Assembly: GCA_051881355.1 (NCBI GenBank) | Contig: JBJEPS010000071.1 | Span: 1-43,855, forward strand | Reading direction: 5' to 3' | Source of the DNA: Fimenecus sp051881355 | Lineage (GTDB): Bacteria; Bacillota; Clostridia; Oscillospirales; Acutalibacteraceae | Length of the DNA stretch: 43,855 bases | Shown: positions 1 to 7,996 of the stretch, piece by piece | Layout: each line of letters opens with the position of its first letter | How positions within the stretch are numbered: position 1 is the stretch's first letter | Notes under the pieces: generated by a model | The model's database searches: none | What the model saw: only the letters and a program-made list of their open reading frames with translations | Told to the model about the DNA's origin: nothing | Program-made: the position numbers and the translations under genes

Positions 1-53
1 AACCTCTACATACGGAGTCAGAGTCCGCTGTGCTACCATTACACAATACCGCT
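1..53 (-). tRNA. tRNA-Gln (anticodon CTG), 5' part only
   Basis: Read on the minus strand, the first 53 bases form the acceptor 5' strand, a D arm with the AATGGTAGC loop, and an anticodon arm whose seven-base loop CTCTGAC sits between GCGGA and TCCGT. This puts CTG at positions 34-36, so the tRNA reads the glutamine codon CAG. The variable region and the start of the T arm follow. The T loop and acceptor 3' strand lie beyond the left edge of the window, so the gene is truncated by the window and is not damaged. A consensus promoter lies directly upstream. The exact 5' base is uncertain by one or two nucleotides. Confidence 0.85.
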
Positions 54-73
54 ATGTGGAATTTGCAAGTGGT

Positions 74-102
74 ATTATACAATGCCGCGCACACAATGTC
101 AA
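74..102 (-). promoter_or_regulatory. Sigma-A promoter of the tRNA-Gln gene
   Basis: On the minus strand there is a perfect TTGACA (97-102) and TATAAT (74-79) with a 17-base spacer. Transcription would begin about 15-20 bases before the tRNA 5' end. Consensus boxes fit a stable-RNA gene. Confidence 0.85.
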
Positions 103-130
103 GCCTTTTTTGCACAAAAAATCGTTGACT

Positions 131-190
131 GCGGCGGTCGCAAGCCCCGCCCTACTCTGTTTTAACAAACATTTCCCCTGTCAGGGGAAT
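131..190. repeat. Small hairpins between tRNA-Gln and the membrane-protein gene
   Basis: Two inverted repeats are visible. At 131-155 a GGCGG...CCCGCC hairpin resembles one module of the composite repeat near 35.17 kb. At 173-189 TTCCCC and GGGGAA face each other around a five-base loop. On the minus strand the second is followed by a moderately T-rich stretch, so it could be a weak terminator for the membrane-protein gene that ends at 266. Neither assignment is strong. Confidence 0.35.
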
Positions 191-265
191 CCCCTCTGTC
201 CAACTTTGTAATATGCATTTCGGGCGTAGGTGCGAACGGTGTTGTCCGCATTTTATTGTCACGCC

Positions 266-1774
266 TTATTGCGCGAACAGAAAATTCCGCTCATTTTCAA
301 ACATCAACAGCACGCCGACCGCCGTCGTCAGCAAAAACAATACGCAAACTGCGATAAAAATCGTGTACTGCACACCCGTTTTATTTTTGAAAAATCGCGC
401 TTGCAAATCCAGTAAAATCAAACCCGAAAACACTGCCGCAACCGTCGCAATATCGGCAAGATACCGCACGCAGACGCCGGCAAAGCAGGTGTCAAAATAC
501 GCAAGCAAAAGGCAGCTTATCGCCGCAAGTGTAAAAGTAATCGGTTGAACAAAGGATTTGTATTTTCTGTATGTCGCCGGGCAAAGCACAAGTGATGCGA
601 GCGACGGCATGGAAAATGCGCCGAGCATACGGGTGGCGTATAAATATGCCGCTTTGTTCGGATACACTTCAAAGGTCAGCTTGATATACGGAAAAGTATT
701 TTCCAACTGCGGGAACTGGAGAAAATAGTGATACAGCGCGGGCAAAAACAGCGTTCCCAAAAAGCGGTATTGCGATACATCACAAACGGTGAGCTGATAG
801 GTTGCACCGAATTCCAGCACGGAGCCGAACCGTGCGTAATTGTACCACATCACGCCTGCCGCACCGAGCAATGTCGGTACTGCAAAGGAAAACAGCTTGA
901 TAAAGTTTTGCAGCCGTGTGCCGTCCTTGCCGAAAAAGATGCACAGAAATATCGGCACAACGAGGAGCGCATACACTGCCAAATTCGGGCGAGAAAGCAC
1001 CGTCAGCACCAAATTCAGTGCGGACAAAATTAAAAACACAACCGACTTTCCCGTTTTCGGCTGTTTATAGGCGCAAAAAGCAAACAGCAAAAAGAGCACC
1101 AAATGGGTAATCCCGCTTTGCACCGCGATATAGTACATATCTGCCGACGATTGCACCATATAGAGCAGACTCCCCGACACGGCGGCAAAAATCGAAAGCA
1201 CCAGCGCGCAGAAATTACAGTCCGGCACAAACAGCCGCACAAGCCGTAAAACAAGCAGTGCCACGGCAATGACGCCGACCGCCGCGAGCAAAAAACACAC
1301 GGTTTGCGGCGCAGGAAGCGCCCCTGTCAGTGCATAATACGGAAAATAAACGGTCAAAAGCGGCGCAATGCCGAAGTAAGAATAGTATTTGCCTTGAAAC
1401 AGCGCCCTGTCCCACGGGTACCATGCGCCCGTTTCGGCGCGCGCGGCAGGATCATACGGATTTTCGAGCGCCAAAATCCGTTCGTCGGGCGCAAAATCCA
1501 AATAAAGTTGTCCTTTTAAAAATGCGTCGAACTGCTGTTCATAGCCGTTTTGATTTTCCAAAAGTCCTGTAAACGGATAGACAATATTTTCATGCGGCAT
1601 GCTGCAAAAAATATAAATGGTCGGCAAAAGGCACAGCGCAACCGCCGCGCAAAGCAAAATACGCTGTGCACGGTTTTGCGGGTTATATGTGATTTTATAA
1701 AGCTGCAACGGGTACGCGGCAATCAAAAACAACAGCGTTACCGCCCCGAAGCAGACGGCAAGTGAAAGTCCCAT
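266..1774 (-). CDS. Polytopic membrane protein, GT-C glycosyltransferase-like
   Basis: The 502-residue protein has about twelve hydrophobic segments. A large polar loop after the second helix holds the motif WDRALFQGKYYSYFGIAP, followed by a segment ending in YYALTG. This motif and the later YNYARFGSVLEFG are typical of the uncharacterised GT-C-like (PMT/ArnT-type) membrane proteins of Clostridia, which are presumed to use lipid-linked sugars. No catalytic residue can be named with confidence. The longest frame runs upstream into the nitroreductase gene. The ATG at 1774 is chosen because it lies one base after the nitroreductase stop, which suggests translational coupling, and begins directly with a hydrophobic helix. 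The substrate is unknown. Confidence 0.7.
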   Translation of the reverse strand: MGLSLAVCFGAVTLLFLIAAYPLQLYKITYNPQNRAQRILLCAAVALCLLPTIYIFCSMPHENIVYPFTGLLENQNGYEQQFDAFLKGQLYLDFAPDERILALENPYDPAARAETGAWYPWDRALFQGKYYSYFGIAPLLTVYFPYYALTGALPAPQTVCFLLAAVGVIAVALLVLRLVRLFVPDCNFCALVLSIFAAVSGSLLYMVQSSADMYYIAVQSGITHLVLFLLFAFCAYKQPKTGKSVVFLILSALNLVLTVLSRPNLAVYALLVVPIFLCIFFGKDGTRLQNFIKLFSFAVPTLLGAAGVMWYNYARFGSVLEFGATYQLTVCDVSQYRFLGTLFLPALYHYFLQFPQLENTFPYIKLTFEVYPNKAAYLYATRMLGAFSMPSLASLVLCPATYRKYKSFVQPITFTLAAISCLLLAYFDTCFAGVCVRYLADIATVAAVFSGLILLDLQARFFKNKTGVQYTIFIAVCVLFLLTTAVGVLLMFENERNFLFAQ

Positions 1775-1775
1775 T

Positions 1776-2312
1776 TTAATCCATAAATTCCGCCATCTCT
1801 GCGGTCGGTTTGCGTTTTTTCTCACGCAAGGCATCGTCTGCGGCGGCATAGCCCGTGGCAAGCACCAAACGCACGCGTTTTTCGGGGGCAATGCCTAAAG
1901 CGGTTTTGAGTTTTTCTTCATTCAGCCAACCTAAAATACAAGTCGAGAGCCCCATATCCGTGGCGGCAAGGCAATAATGTGCCGTAGCAATGCCAATATC
2001 GATTTGCGCAAACGCCTGGCTGTGAAATTTTTCCGCAACCGCCGGTTTTAACACGGCATGCTCCTCTACGAGCACCGCGAACGCAGGGCAGTTGTCGGTA
2101 AATTTGTTCCTGCCCGCCTCCTGCACACATTCCCGTACAAGCTTCGCCGTCTCGCCCGTTGTCATAATCAGCTTCCACGGCTGGGCATTGCAAGCTGAGG
2201 GGCTCAGGCGAAACGCCTCAACCAACTGTTCGAGTTTTTCGCGTTCCACAGGCACACCGTTAAAATTGCGGCAGCTTTGGCGGCGGGTCATCAAATCCAT
2301 AAAACTTTCCAT
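1776..2312 (-). CDS. Nitroreductase family protein (FMN-dependent oxidoreductase)
   Basis: The 178 residues match the short nitroreductase fold. The N-terminal MTRRQSCRNF is the FMN-binding RRSxRxF motif, LSPSACNAQPWKLI is the conserved SPS-xxNxQPW segment, and a C-terminal GILGWL-type loop and VLATGYA strand complete the fold. Members use NAD(P)H to reduce nitro compounds, quinones or flavins as homodimers; the substrate of this one cannot be inferred. GAAGAGG precedes the ATG at suitable spacing. It is the first gene of a two-gene minus operon with the membrane protein and is divergent from pncB. Confidence 0.88.
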   Translation of the reverse strand: MESFMDLMTRRQSCRNFNGVPVEREKLEQLVEAFRLSPSACNAQPWKLIMTTGETAKLVRECVQEAGRNKFTDNCPAFAVLVEEHAVLKPAVAEKFHSQAFAQIDIGIATAHYCLAATDMGLSTCILGWLNEEKLKTALGIAPEKRVRLVLATGYAAADDALREKKRKPTAEMAEFMD

Positions 2313-2343
2313 AGAAAAAACCTCTTCGTATTTTGTTATTGCT

Positions 2344-2372
2344 ATTATAGGACAACTTTATAATTCCTGCAA
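2344..2372 (-). promoter_or_regulatory. Promoter of the nitroreductase operon
   Basis: On the minus strand TTGCAG (2367-2372) and TATAAT (2344-2349) are separated by 17 bases. Transcription would start about 25 bases before the nitroreductase ATG. It overlaps no other gene and lies back to back with the pncB promoter. Confidence 0.7.
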
Positions 2373-2379
2373 GAATAGA

Positions 2380-2408
2380 TTGCGATTTTGCGGGAAATAT
2401 GCTAAACT
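2380..2408 (+). promoter_or_regulatory. Promoter of pncB
   Basis: TTGCGA (2380-2385) and TAAACT (2403-2408) are 17 bases apart, ahead of the pncB ribosome binding site AAGAAGGTGAG. It is divergent from the nitroreductase promoter in a 126-base intergenic region, so one regulator could touch both. No clear operator palindrome was seen. Confidence 0.5.
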
Positions 2409-2438
2409 GAAAGTGGATTCTTTTAAGAAGGTGAGCGT

Positions 2439-3896
2439 ATGTGCACTATGGCACAAACAGCAGATTCGTCCATGATGACAGAGTTGTATGAATTTACATT
2501 GGCAGACGGCTATTTTTCAGCAGGCATGCAGGACACCGTGGCGTGCTTTGACCTGTTTTTCCGCCGCGTGCCCGATAGCGGCGGTTTCGCCGTGATGGCA
2601 GGGCTCCAGCAAGTGATTGACTATTTGAAAAATCTGCATTTTACCGAGGCAGATTTATCATTTTTGCGGGAAAAGGGTATTTCCGAGCCGTTTTTGGACT
2701 ATTTGCGGGATTTCAAATTTGCCTGTGATGTTTGGGCAATCCCCGAAGGGACGCCGATTTTCCCGAATGAGCCGATTGTGAAGGTGCGCGGTCCCGTGGT
2801 ACAGGCACAAATGATTGAAACCATGCTTTTGTTATGCATCAACCAGCAAAGCCTGATTGCCACCAAAGCCAACCGTTTGGTGCGCGCGGCGCACGGCACG
2901 GCAGTGGCAGAATTCGGTGCGCGGCGTGCACAGGGCACGAATGTGGCGGTTTGCGGCGCACGTGCGGCGTATATCGGCGGTTGTGCGGCAACCTCGGGCG
3001 TAGAAGCAGCGCGGGCTTTCGGTATTCCGACCTTGCAGACGATGATTCACAGCTGGGTGCAGATGTTCGACTCCGAATATGAGGCGTTTTGCGCGTATGC
3101 GCGCGCCTACCCCGACGACTGCACCTTTGTGGTAGATACTTACGATACCCTACGTTCGGGTGTACCAAATGCCATTCGTGCATTTAACGATGTGCTCCTG
3201 CCGTTGGGCAAACGCCCGAAAAGCGTGCGCATCGACTCGGGCGACATCACCTATCTTTCCAAGCGCGTCCGCAAAATGCTTGATGAGGCGGGCTATCCCG
3301 ACTGCGACATTATGGCGTCGAATTCCCTCGACGAGCACATCATCAGCGATATGCTTTCGCAAGGCGCAAAGGTCGATTGCTTTATCGTTGGTGAACGGCT
3401 GATTACCTCCGCCTCTACACCGCTGTTCAGTGGTGTTTACAAGCTCTGCGCTGTGGAAAAGGATGGGCGGATTATTCCGAAAATCAACCTATCTGAAAAT
3501 GTAAAGAAAATCACCATTCCCTCGTCGAAATTGGTATACCGTCTGTTCGATATGGACTCCGGCAAGGCAATTGCCGATGTTTTAACCACCGACAGTGAGG
3601 AAATCGACGACACCAAGCCCTACGAGCTGTTTGACCCTGATTTTACTTGGAAGCGTAAGGAAATCGAAAACTATGTGGCGCGTCCGCTGCTTGTTAAAAT
3701 TTTTGACAAGGGCGAATGCGTATACGTCTCCCCCGCACTTTCGGAAATCCGCGATTACTGCGCCGAACAGATTGATACGCTTTGGGACGAGGTCAAACGT
3801 TTTGAAAATCCGCATAAATATTATGTAGACCTTTCCGAAAAACTTTGGGAAATTCGCAAACTGTTAATCGAAGAATACAAAGGAGTCCGCAAATGA
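2439..3896 (+). CDS. pncB: Nicotinate phosphoribosyltransferase
   Basis: The 485-residue enzyme condenses nicotinate with PRPP to nicotinate mononucleotide and PPi in the Preiss-Handler salvage route to NAD. Visible family landmarks are the N-terminal MTELYEFTLADGY segment, GARRAQG at 160-166, the phosphorylatable-type histidine in MIHSW (H204), DTYDT at about 233-237 and RIDSGD at 264-269. The length is normal for the Gram-positive clade. The ATG at 2439 is chosen because AAGAAGGTGAG precedes it. The stop overlaps the start of the pyrophosphatase gene as ATGA, so the two are translationally coupled. That makes sense because this reaction releases PPi. Confidence 0.95.
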   Translation: MCTMAQTADSSMMTELYEFTLADGYFSAGMQDTVACFDLFFRRVPDSGGFAVMAGLQQVIDYLKNLHFTEADLSFLREKGISEPFLDYLRDFKFACDVWAIPEGTPIFPNEPIVKVRGPVVQAQMIETMLLLCINQQSLIATKANRLVRAAHGTAVAEFGARRAQGTNVAVCGARAAYIGGCAATSGVEAARAFGIPTLQTMIHSWVQMFDSEYEAFCAYARAYPDDCTFVVDTYDTLRSGVPNAIRAFNDVLLPLGKRPKSVRIDSGDITYLSKRVRKMLDEAGYPDCDIMASNSLDEHIISDMLSQGAKVDCFIVGERLITSASTPLFSGVYKLCAVEKDGRIIPKINLSENVKKITIPSSKLVYRLFDMDSGKAIADVLTTDSEEIDDTKPYELFDPDFTWKRKEIENYVARPLLVKIFDKGECVYVSPALSEIRDYCAEQIDTLWDEVKRFENPHKYYVDLSEKLWEIRKLLIEEYKGVRK

Positions 3897-4429
3897 ACAT
3901 TTGGCATGACATTGACCCTGCGCGCATTACGCGTTCCTCTTTTGACGCGGTCATTGAAATCAGCAAGGGCAGCAAAATGAAATATGAGCTCGACAAGGAA
4001 ACCGGTATGCTCTGCCTCGACCGCGTGTTGCACACCTCCACACACTACCCCGCAAACTACGGGTTTATTCCGCGCACCTACGCGCTTGACAACGACCCGT
4101 TAGACGTTTTGGTGCTATGCTCGGAAAAAATCGAGCCGATGGCACTTGTCAAATGCTACCCCATCGGCGTAATCACGATGATGGACAACGGCGCACCCGA
4201 TGATAAAATTATCGCCATTCCCAAAGGCGACCCGACCTACAACGGGTATTCGGATATCTCGCAACTGCCGCGTCATGTATTTGACGAAATGACGCACTTT
4301 TTCACGGTATACAAAATGCTTGAAAACAAAAAGACCGTCATTGACGAGGCAAAAGGCGTGCTTGCGGCGGTCGAAATTATTGAGGACGCCATCAACCGCT
4401 ACAACGAAGTATACGGCGGACAGAAATAA
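3893..4429 (+). CDS. ppa: Family I inorganic pyrophosphatase
   Basis: The 178-residue protein hydrolyses PPi to phosphate in the cytoplasm, using Mg2+. The family I signature DNDPLDV (residues 66-72) supplies three of the metal-binding aspartates. HYPANYGFIP (51-60) and the VITMMDNGAPDDKIIAIP strand are also typical. The start is set at the ATG that overlaps the pncB stop, because the longer frame lies inside pncB and AAGGAGT precedes this ATG. The coupling suggests that PPi made by PncB is removed by a co-translated enzyme. In this window it would also serve BirA and other PPi-releasing ligases. Confidence 0.95.
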   Translation: MNIWHDIDPARITRSSFDAVIEISKGSKMKYELDKETGMLCLDRVLHTSTHYPANYGFIPRTYALDNDPLDVLVLCSEKIEPMALVKCYPIGVITMMDNGAPDDKIIAIPKGDPTYNGYSDISQLPRHVFDEMTHFFTVYKMLENKKTVIDEAKGVLAAVEIIEDAINRYNEVYGGQK

Positions 4430-4455
4430 AAAGCGGGTACAACAAGGGGAAGAAT

Positions 4456-5688
4456 ATGAACAACAAGGCAGTAAAAGTATTTTTATCGATAATTTTGGCT
4501 TTGGTTGTGGTTATCGGCGGTGCGGCAATCGGTATGACGCTGAAAAACGGCAGGCAGGAAATTAAGCCTGCCGCGGCGCCCGTATTCGGCAAATCCGACA
4601 AAGACGAAAACACGCCAAGTGAAGCACCGACCGAAGCGCCGACCGAAACAAAAGCGCCCGTTACGCTCCATATGCTGTCGGTCGGGGATAACTTAATTCA
4701 CGACGGCATCTACAAACAGGCGCAAAAGCGTGCTGGCGGCGACGGCTACGATTTTTCCTTTTGCTACGCACGTGTAAAGGACACGATTGCATCGGCAGAC
4801 GTGGCGACCATCAATCAGGAGACGATTGTGGCGAAAAGCTATGAGCCGTCGGGCTATCCTTTATTTAATTCCCCCGAAGAACTGGGACAGGCGGTTGTCG
4901 ACGCAGGGTTTGATGTGGTAAACTTAGCGAACAATCATATGCTCGATAAAACCTCGAAAGGTCTTGCGGAAGCGATTGATTTTTGGGACAGCACGGGGCT
5001 TGTGCGCACGGGTGCGTACAAGGATACACAGGATTTGGAATCCGTGGAATACATTGAGAAAAACGGCTTGAAAATCGGATTGGTCGGCATTACGCAATAC
5101 ACAAACGGACTCACGCTTCCGAGTGACAGTCCCTTAAAATACATACTGACAAGCGACGAAGCCACCATAGAGCGTAAAATCAAGGCGGCAAAAGCACAAT
5201 GTGATGTGGTGCTTGTCAATGTGCATTGGGGCAGTGAATACACCACCACGCCCGCGCAAGAACAGCGTAACCTCGCAAAAAAAATGGCGGATTGGGGCGC
5301 GAATGTCATTATCGGGCATCACCCGCATGTGTTACAGCCCGTGGAATGGATTGAAACCGACGACGGCACGCGCACGCTGGTTGCCTACTCACTCGGGAAT
5401 TTCATTTCCCAGCAAAACACCGCTGCGCGCGTGATAGGCGGTATGCTCCATTATGACATTACCAAAGATTTCGAGACAGACAAAGTCACCGTCAGCAACG
5501 TCCGCTTTGAAACAATTGTCACGCACTATGTAAACGGCAGTCACGATGTGCAGATTTATCCGCTGTCGCAGTATTCCGACGCGCTCGCCAAAAAGCAAGC
5601 CGCACGGATTAAGCAGTCGGATTTCAGCATTGCCTATATTGAAAACTTTGTAAATGACGTTATCCCTGAAGAATTTTTGACAGCATAA
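4456..5688 (+). CDS. CapA/PgsA-type metallophosphoesterase-fold lipid-anchored or membrane-anchored protein
   Basis: The 410-residue protein begins with a membrane anchor (residues 8-27) and a low-complexity linker of repeated EAPTEAPTE units. The extracytoplasmic domain has the CapA family motifs: LSVGDNLIHDG (74-84), INQET, NLANNHMLD (156-164), VNVHWGSEY and IGHHPHVLQP. These place D, N and H residues as in calcineurin-like phosphoesterases. The family is named for a poly-gamma-glutamate capsule gene, but most clostridial members lie outside capsule loci and their substrate is unknown; no pgsBC is present here. AAGGGGAAG precedes the ATG. It is the last gene of the pncB-ppa unit and is followed by a terminator. 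Confidence 0.85.
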   Translation: MNNKAVKVFLSIILALVVVIGGAAIGMTLKNGRQEIKPAAAPVFGKSDKDENTPSEAPTEAPTETKAPVTLHMLSVGDNLIHDGIYKQAQKRAGGDGYDFSFCYARVKDTIASADVATINQETIVAKSYEPSGYPLFNSPEELGQAVVDAGFDVVNLANNHMLDKTSKGLAEAIDFWDSTGLVRTGAYKDTQDLESVEYIEKNGLKIGLVGITQYTNGLTLPSDSPLKYILTSDEATIERKIKAAKAQCDVVLVNVHWGSEYTTTPAQEQRNLAKKMADWGANVIIGHHPHVLQPVEWIETDDGTRTLVAYSLGNFISQQNTAARVIGGMLHYDITKDFETDKVTVSNVRFETIVTHYVNGSHDVQIYPLSQYSDALAKKQAARIKQSDFSIAYIENFVNDVIPEEFLTA

Positions 5689-5718
5689 TTCTTCCACAAA
5701 AATTTTATAAAACTTTCC

Positions 5719-5750
5719 GCGCCTGCCCATACTATGGGTAGGCGCTTTTT
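5719..5750 (+). terminator. Intrinsic terminator after capA-like gene
   Basis: GCGCCTGCCCATA pairs with TATGGGTAGGCGC (one G-U pair) and five T residues follow. It closes the pncB-ppa-capA unit and separates it from sigG. Confidence 0.85.
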
Positions 5751-5804
5751 CTTTGCATGCAGACATTTTTTCGTGCGGTACATAACAAGTAAAGGAAGAT
5801 GTCT

Positions 5805-6572
5805 GTGCAATACAACAAGGTGGAAATCTGCGGGGTCAACACGTCCAAATTGCAGGTACTCAAAGAATCCGAGAAAATCGAACTGCTTAAAAAAATGCAT
5901 GACGGTGACAGTGCCGCGCGTGAGAAACTCATCAACGGCAATTTGCGCCTGGTGCTGTCGGTTATTCAGCGATTTCAAAACCGCGGTGAGCACCCCGATG
6001 ATTTGTTTCAGGTCGGCGTAATCGGGCTGATGAAAGCCATAGACAATTTCGATATTTCCCAAAATGTCCGTTTTTCAACCTATGCTGTGCCGATGATTAT
6101 CGGGGAAGTGCGCCGCTATTTGCGCGACAACAACGCGTTACGCGTCAGCCGTTCCATGCGCGACACCGCCTACCACGCCATGCAGGCAAAGGAAAAACTG
6201 CAAACGAAGCTCAACCGCGACCCGACGATTGAGGAAATCGCCAAAGAGCTTGACCGCCCCGTTTGTGATGTGGTGATTGCCTTAGAGGCGATTGTCGAGC
6301 CGGTTTCGCTGTATGAGCCCGTGTATGCCGACGGCGGCGAGCCGATTTATGTGATGGACCAGGTCGGCTCCCCCGAAACCGACAGCGATTGGCTGGACGA
6401 AATCGTGATGAAAGAAACCATAAAATCCCTTTCCCCGCGCGAAAAGAAAATTTTGTCGCTGCGATTCATGCAGGGCAAAACGCAAACCGAGGTTGCCGAC
6501 GAAATCGGCATTTCACAAGCGCAGGTCAGCCGTTTGGAAAAAGGTGCATTAAAACGCATTAAAGGGCAATAA
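5805..6572 (+). CDS. sigG: RNA polymerase sporulation sigma factor SigG
   Basis: The 255-residue sigma-70 family protein starts QYNKVEICGVNTSKLQVLK, a hallmark of the forespore-specific late sigma factor. Region 2 includes NLRLVLSVIQRF, DDLFQVGVIGLMKAIDNFD and FSTYAVPMIIGEVRRYLRD. Region 3 and the region 4 helix-turn-helix (QTEVADEIGISQAQVSRLEKGALKRI) follow. A GTG start at 5805 gives 8 bases from AAAGGA and matches family N termini. An ATG at 5799 lies only two bases from the same site and is less likely. Usually sigG follows spoIIGA and sigE; here it stands alone. It shows that the organism can make spores. Confidence 0.93.
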   Translation: MQYNKVEICGVNTSKLQVLKESEKIELLKKMHDGDSAAREKLINGNLRLVLSVIQRFQNRGEHPDDLFQVGVIGLMKAIDNFDISQNVRFSTYAVPMIIGEVRRYLRDNNALRVSRSMRDTAYHAMQAKEKLQTKLNRDPTIEEIAKELDRPVCDVVIALEAIVEPVSLYEPVYADGGEPIYVMDQVGSPETDSDWLDEIVMKETIKSLSPREKKILSLRFMQGKTQTEVADEIGISQAQVSRLEKGALKRIKGQ

Positions 6573-6609
6573 AAGCGTCCTTCTCGAAAAAATCTCTATT
6601 CAATCTGCC

Positions 6610-6653
6610 AAAATCAGCAAAGCGCCGTTTGTGGACTTTGCTGATTTTTTTCG
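6610..6653 (+). terminator. Intrinsic terminator after sigG
   Basis: AAATCAGCAAAG (6611-6622) and CTTTGCTGATTT (6636-6647) form a 12-base-pair stem with a run of T after it. It isolates sigG from the GntR promoter that begins at 6660. Confidence 0.88.
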
Positions 6654-6659
6654 TTTCTA

Positions 6660-6688
6660 TTGACTTTTTACGCGGTTGGTTGTATGGT
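6660..6688 (+). promoter_or_regulatory. Promoter of the GntR-ABC operon
   Basis: TTGACT (6660-6665) and TATGGT (6683-6688) are 17 bases apart. The -10 box overlaps the left end of a perfect palindrome, so a bound repressor would block polymerase. Confidence 0.75.
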
Positions 6689-6709
6689 TAGTTACAGAAG
6701 TAACTAACC
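6686..6709 (+). promoter_or_regulatory. Palindromic operator, probable GntR autoregulation site
   Basis: Two perfect 10-base arms, GGTTAGTTAC and GTAACTAACC, are separated by four bases. The site starts within the -10 box and covers the predicted transcription start. The first gene downstream encodes a GntR-family dimer, and such dimers bind inverted repeats in their own promoters. The pairing of this site with this protein is inferred from position. Confidence 0.75.
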
Positions 6710-6765
6710 TATTTCTTTTGTGCGGACAAACGCAAAGAAAAACCGACAGAAAGGAGGTCGATGCT

Positions 6766-7140
6766 GTGCTGTTTCATTTTTCGGGCGACAAGCCAATTTA
6801 CCTGCAAATTGCCGAGCAGTTGGAGGACGCGATTTTTACGGGGGTATACCCCGAAGAAACGCAAATCCCCTCCACCACCGAAATTGCCGCAACCGAGCGT
6901 ATCAATCCCGCTACGGTGTTAAAGGGCGTCAATCTTTTGGTAGAGCAATCTCTACTTTACAAAAAGCGTGGCATCGGTATGTTTGTCAAAGCGGGCGCGA
7001 CCGAACAAATTCGGGAAAAGCGTCAGCGGGAATTTGCAAATCAATTCATTACACCGCTACTCAAAGAAGCGGAAAAATTAGGGATTTCCGACGCGGAAAT
7101 CTGCAAATTGATTGAAAAGGGGTATAAACATGAGTCTTGA
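6766..7140 (+). CDS. GntR-family transcriptional regulator, YtrA subfamily
   Basis: The 124-residue protein has an N-terminal winged helix: FSGDKPIYLQIAEQLEDAIFTG, then IPSTTEIAATERINPATVLKGVNLLVEQSLLYKKRGIGMFV. A short C-terminal helical dimerisation tail of about 50 residues replaces the large effector domain of most GntR proteins. That size and layout define the YtrA subfamily, which represses the ABC-transporter operon it heads. A GTG start at 6766 is chosen because AAAGGAGG lies 8 bases upstream and the product then has the standard family N terminus; an upstream ATG would place the start before the operator. Its stop lies 11 bases inside the ATPase gene. Confidence 0.92.
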   Translation: MLFHFSGDKPIYLQIAEQLEDAIFTGVYPEETQIPSTTEIAATERINPATVLKGVNLLVEQSLLYKKRGIGMFVKAGATEQIREKRQREFANQFITPLLKEAEKLGISDAEICKLIEKGYKHES

Positions 7141-7996
7141 AATTCAACGCATCAACAAATTTTACGGCAAAACGCAGGCATTAAACGATGTCACCGTCAC
7201 CTTTGAAGCGGAGAAAATCTACGGTCTGTTGGGGCGAAACGGCGCGGGCAAAACCACGCTGTTAAATCTGATTGCCAACCGCATTTTCACGCCGTACGGC
7301 AATATTCTGTTGGACGGCGAAGAAATTGAAGAAAACGACAAAGCACTCGCAAAGCTCTTTTTGGTCAACAGCGACAATCTCTATCCGAAGCATATGACGG
7401 TTGAAAAGGCGTTTCGGCTGACAAAGAGTTTTTACAAAGAATTTGACCTCGAAAAGGCATATGATTTTGCAAAGCAGTTTGCCCTGAACACTTCGGCGCG
7501 CATCAGCGCACTTTCGACAGGTTACCAAACCATTTTTAAGGATGTTTTGGCACTGAGTATGGATTTGCCGTACATTTTAATGGACGAACCCGCGTTGGGG
7601 CTCGATGCCAACCACCGCGAGTTGCTGTATCGCCTGTTGGTGACGGAGTATGCCGAAAAGCCGCGCACGTATATTCTTTCCACGCACTTAATCGACGAAA
7701 TCGCAACGGTCATTGAAAATGTAGTGATTTTGGACGAGGGCAAAATTTTGGCAGACGAAACCTGCGAAGCGTTGCTTTCGCGCGGGTACACCGCGACAGG
7801 ACCAAAGGCGCAGATAGAAGCGTTCGCCGCAGACAAAACCGTCATCGGGCAGACGCAACTCGGCGCGTTTGTGTCGGTCAATATTTTGGACGAAAACGGG
7901 CGCACTTCGTCTGTGCCCGAGGGCGTGGAAATCACACCGCTGGATTTGCAAAAATTGTTTGTTGCCATGACCGGCGGCACAGGAGCGGAAAAATGA
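7130..7996 (+). CDS. ABC transporter ATP-binding protein
   Basis: The 288-residue ATPase has Walker A GRNGAGKTT (35-43), a degenerate signature LSTGYQ (128-133) in place of LSGGQ, Walker B YILMDEPALGLD (148-159) and the switch histidine in STHLIDE (H186). A C-terminal extension of about 70 residues follows the nucleotide-binding core. The closest known arrangement is YtrB/BcrA-type ATPases next to GntR/YtrA regulators. The ATG at 7130 follows AAAGGGG and overlaps the regulator by 11 bases. The stop overlaps the next gene by 4 bases. It is the only ATPase of the operon, so it probably acts as a homodimer serving the downstream membrane proteins. The substrate is unknown. Confidence 0.93.
   Translation: MSLEIQRINKFYGKTQALNDVTVTFEAEKIYGLLGRNGAGKTTLLNLIANRIFTPYGNILLDGEEIEENDKALAKLFLVNSDNLYPKHMTVEKAFRLTKSFYKEFDLEKAYDFAKQFALNTSARISALSTGYQTIFKDVLALSMDLPYILMDEPALGLDANHRELLYRLLVTEYAEKPRTYILSTHLIDEIATVIENVVILDEGKILADETCEALLSRGYTATGPKAQIEAFAADKTVIGQTQLGAFVSVNILDENGRTSSVPEGVEITPLDLQKLFVAMTGGTGAEK

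Noticed and set aside
7128..7141. Possible frameshift where the regulator and ATPase frames cross
   Set aside because: Both proteins are complete and the ATPase has its own binding site and ATG; an 11-base overlap is normal in operons.
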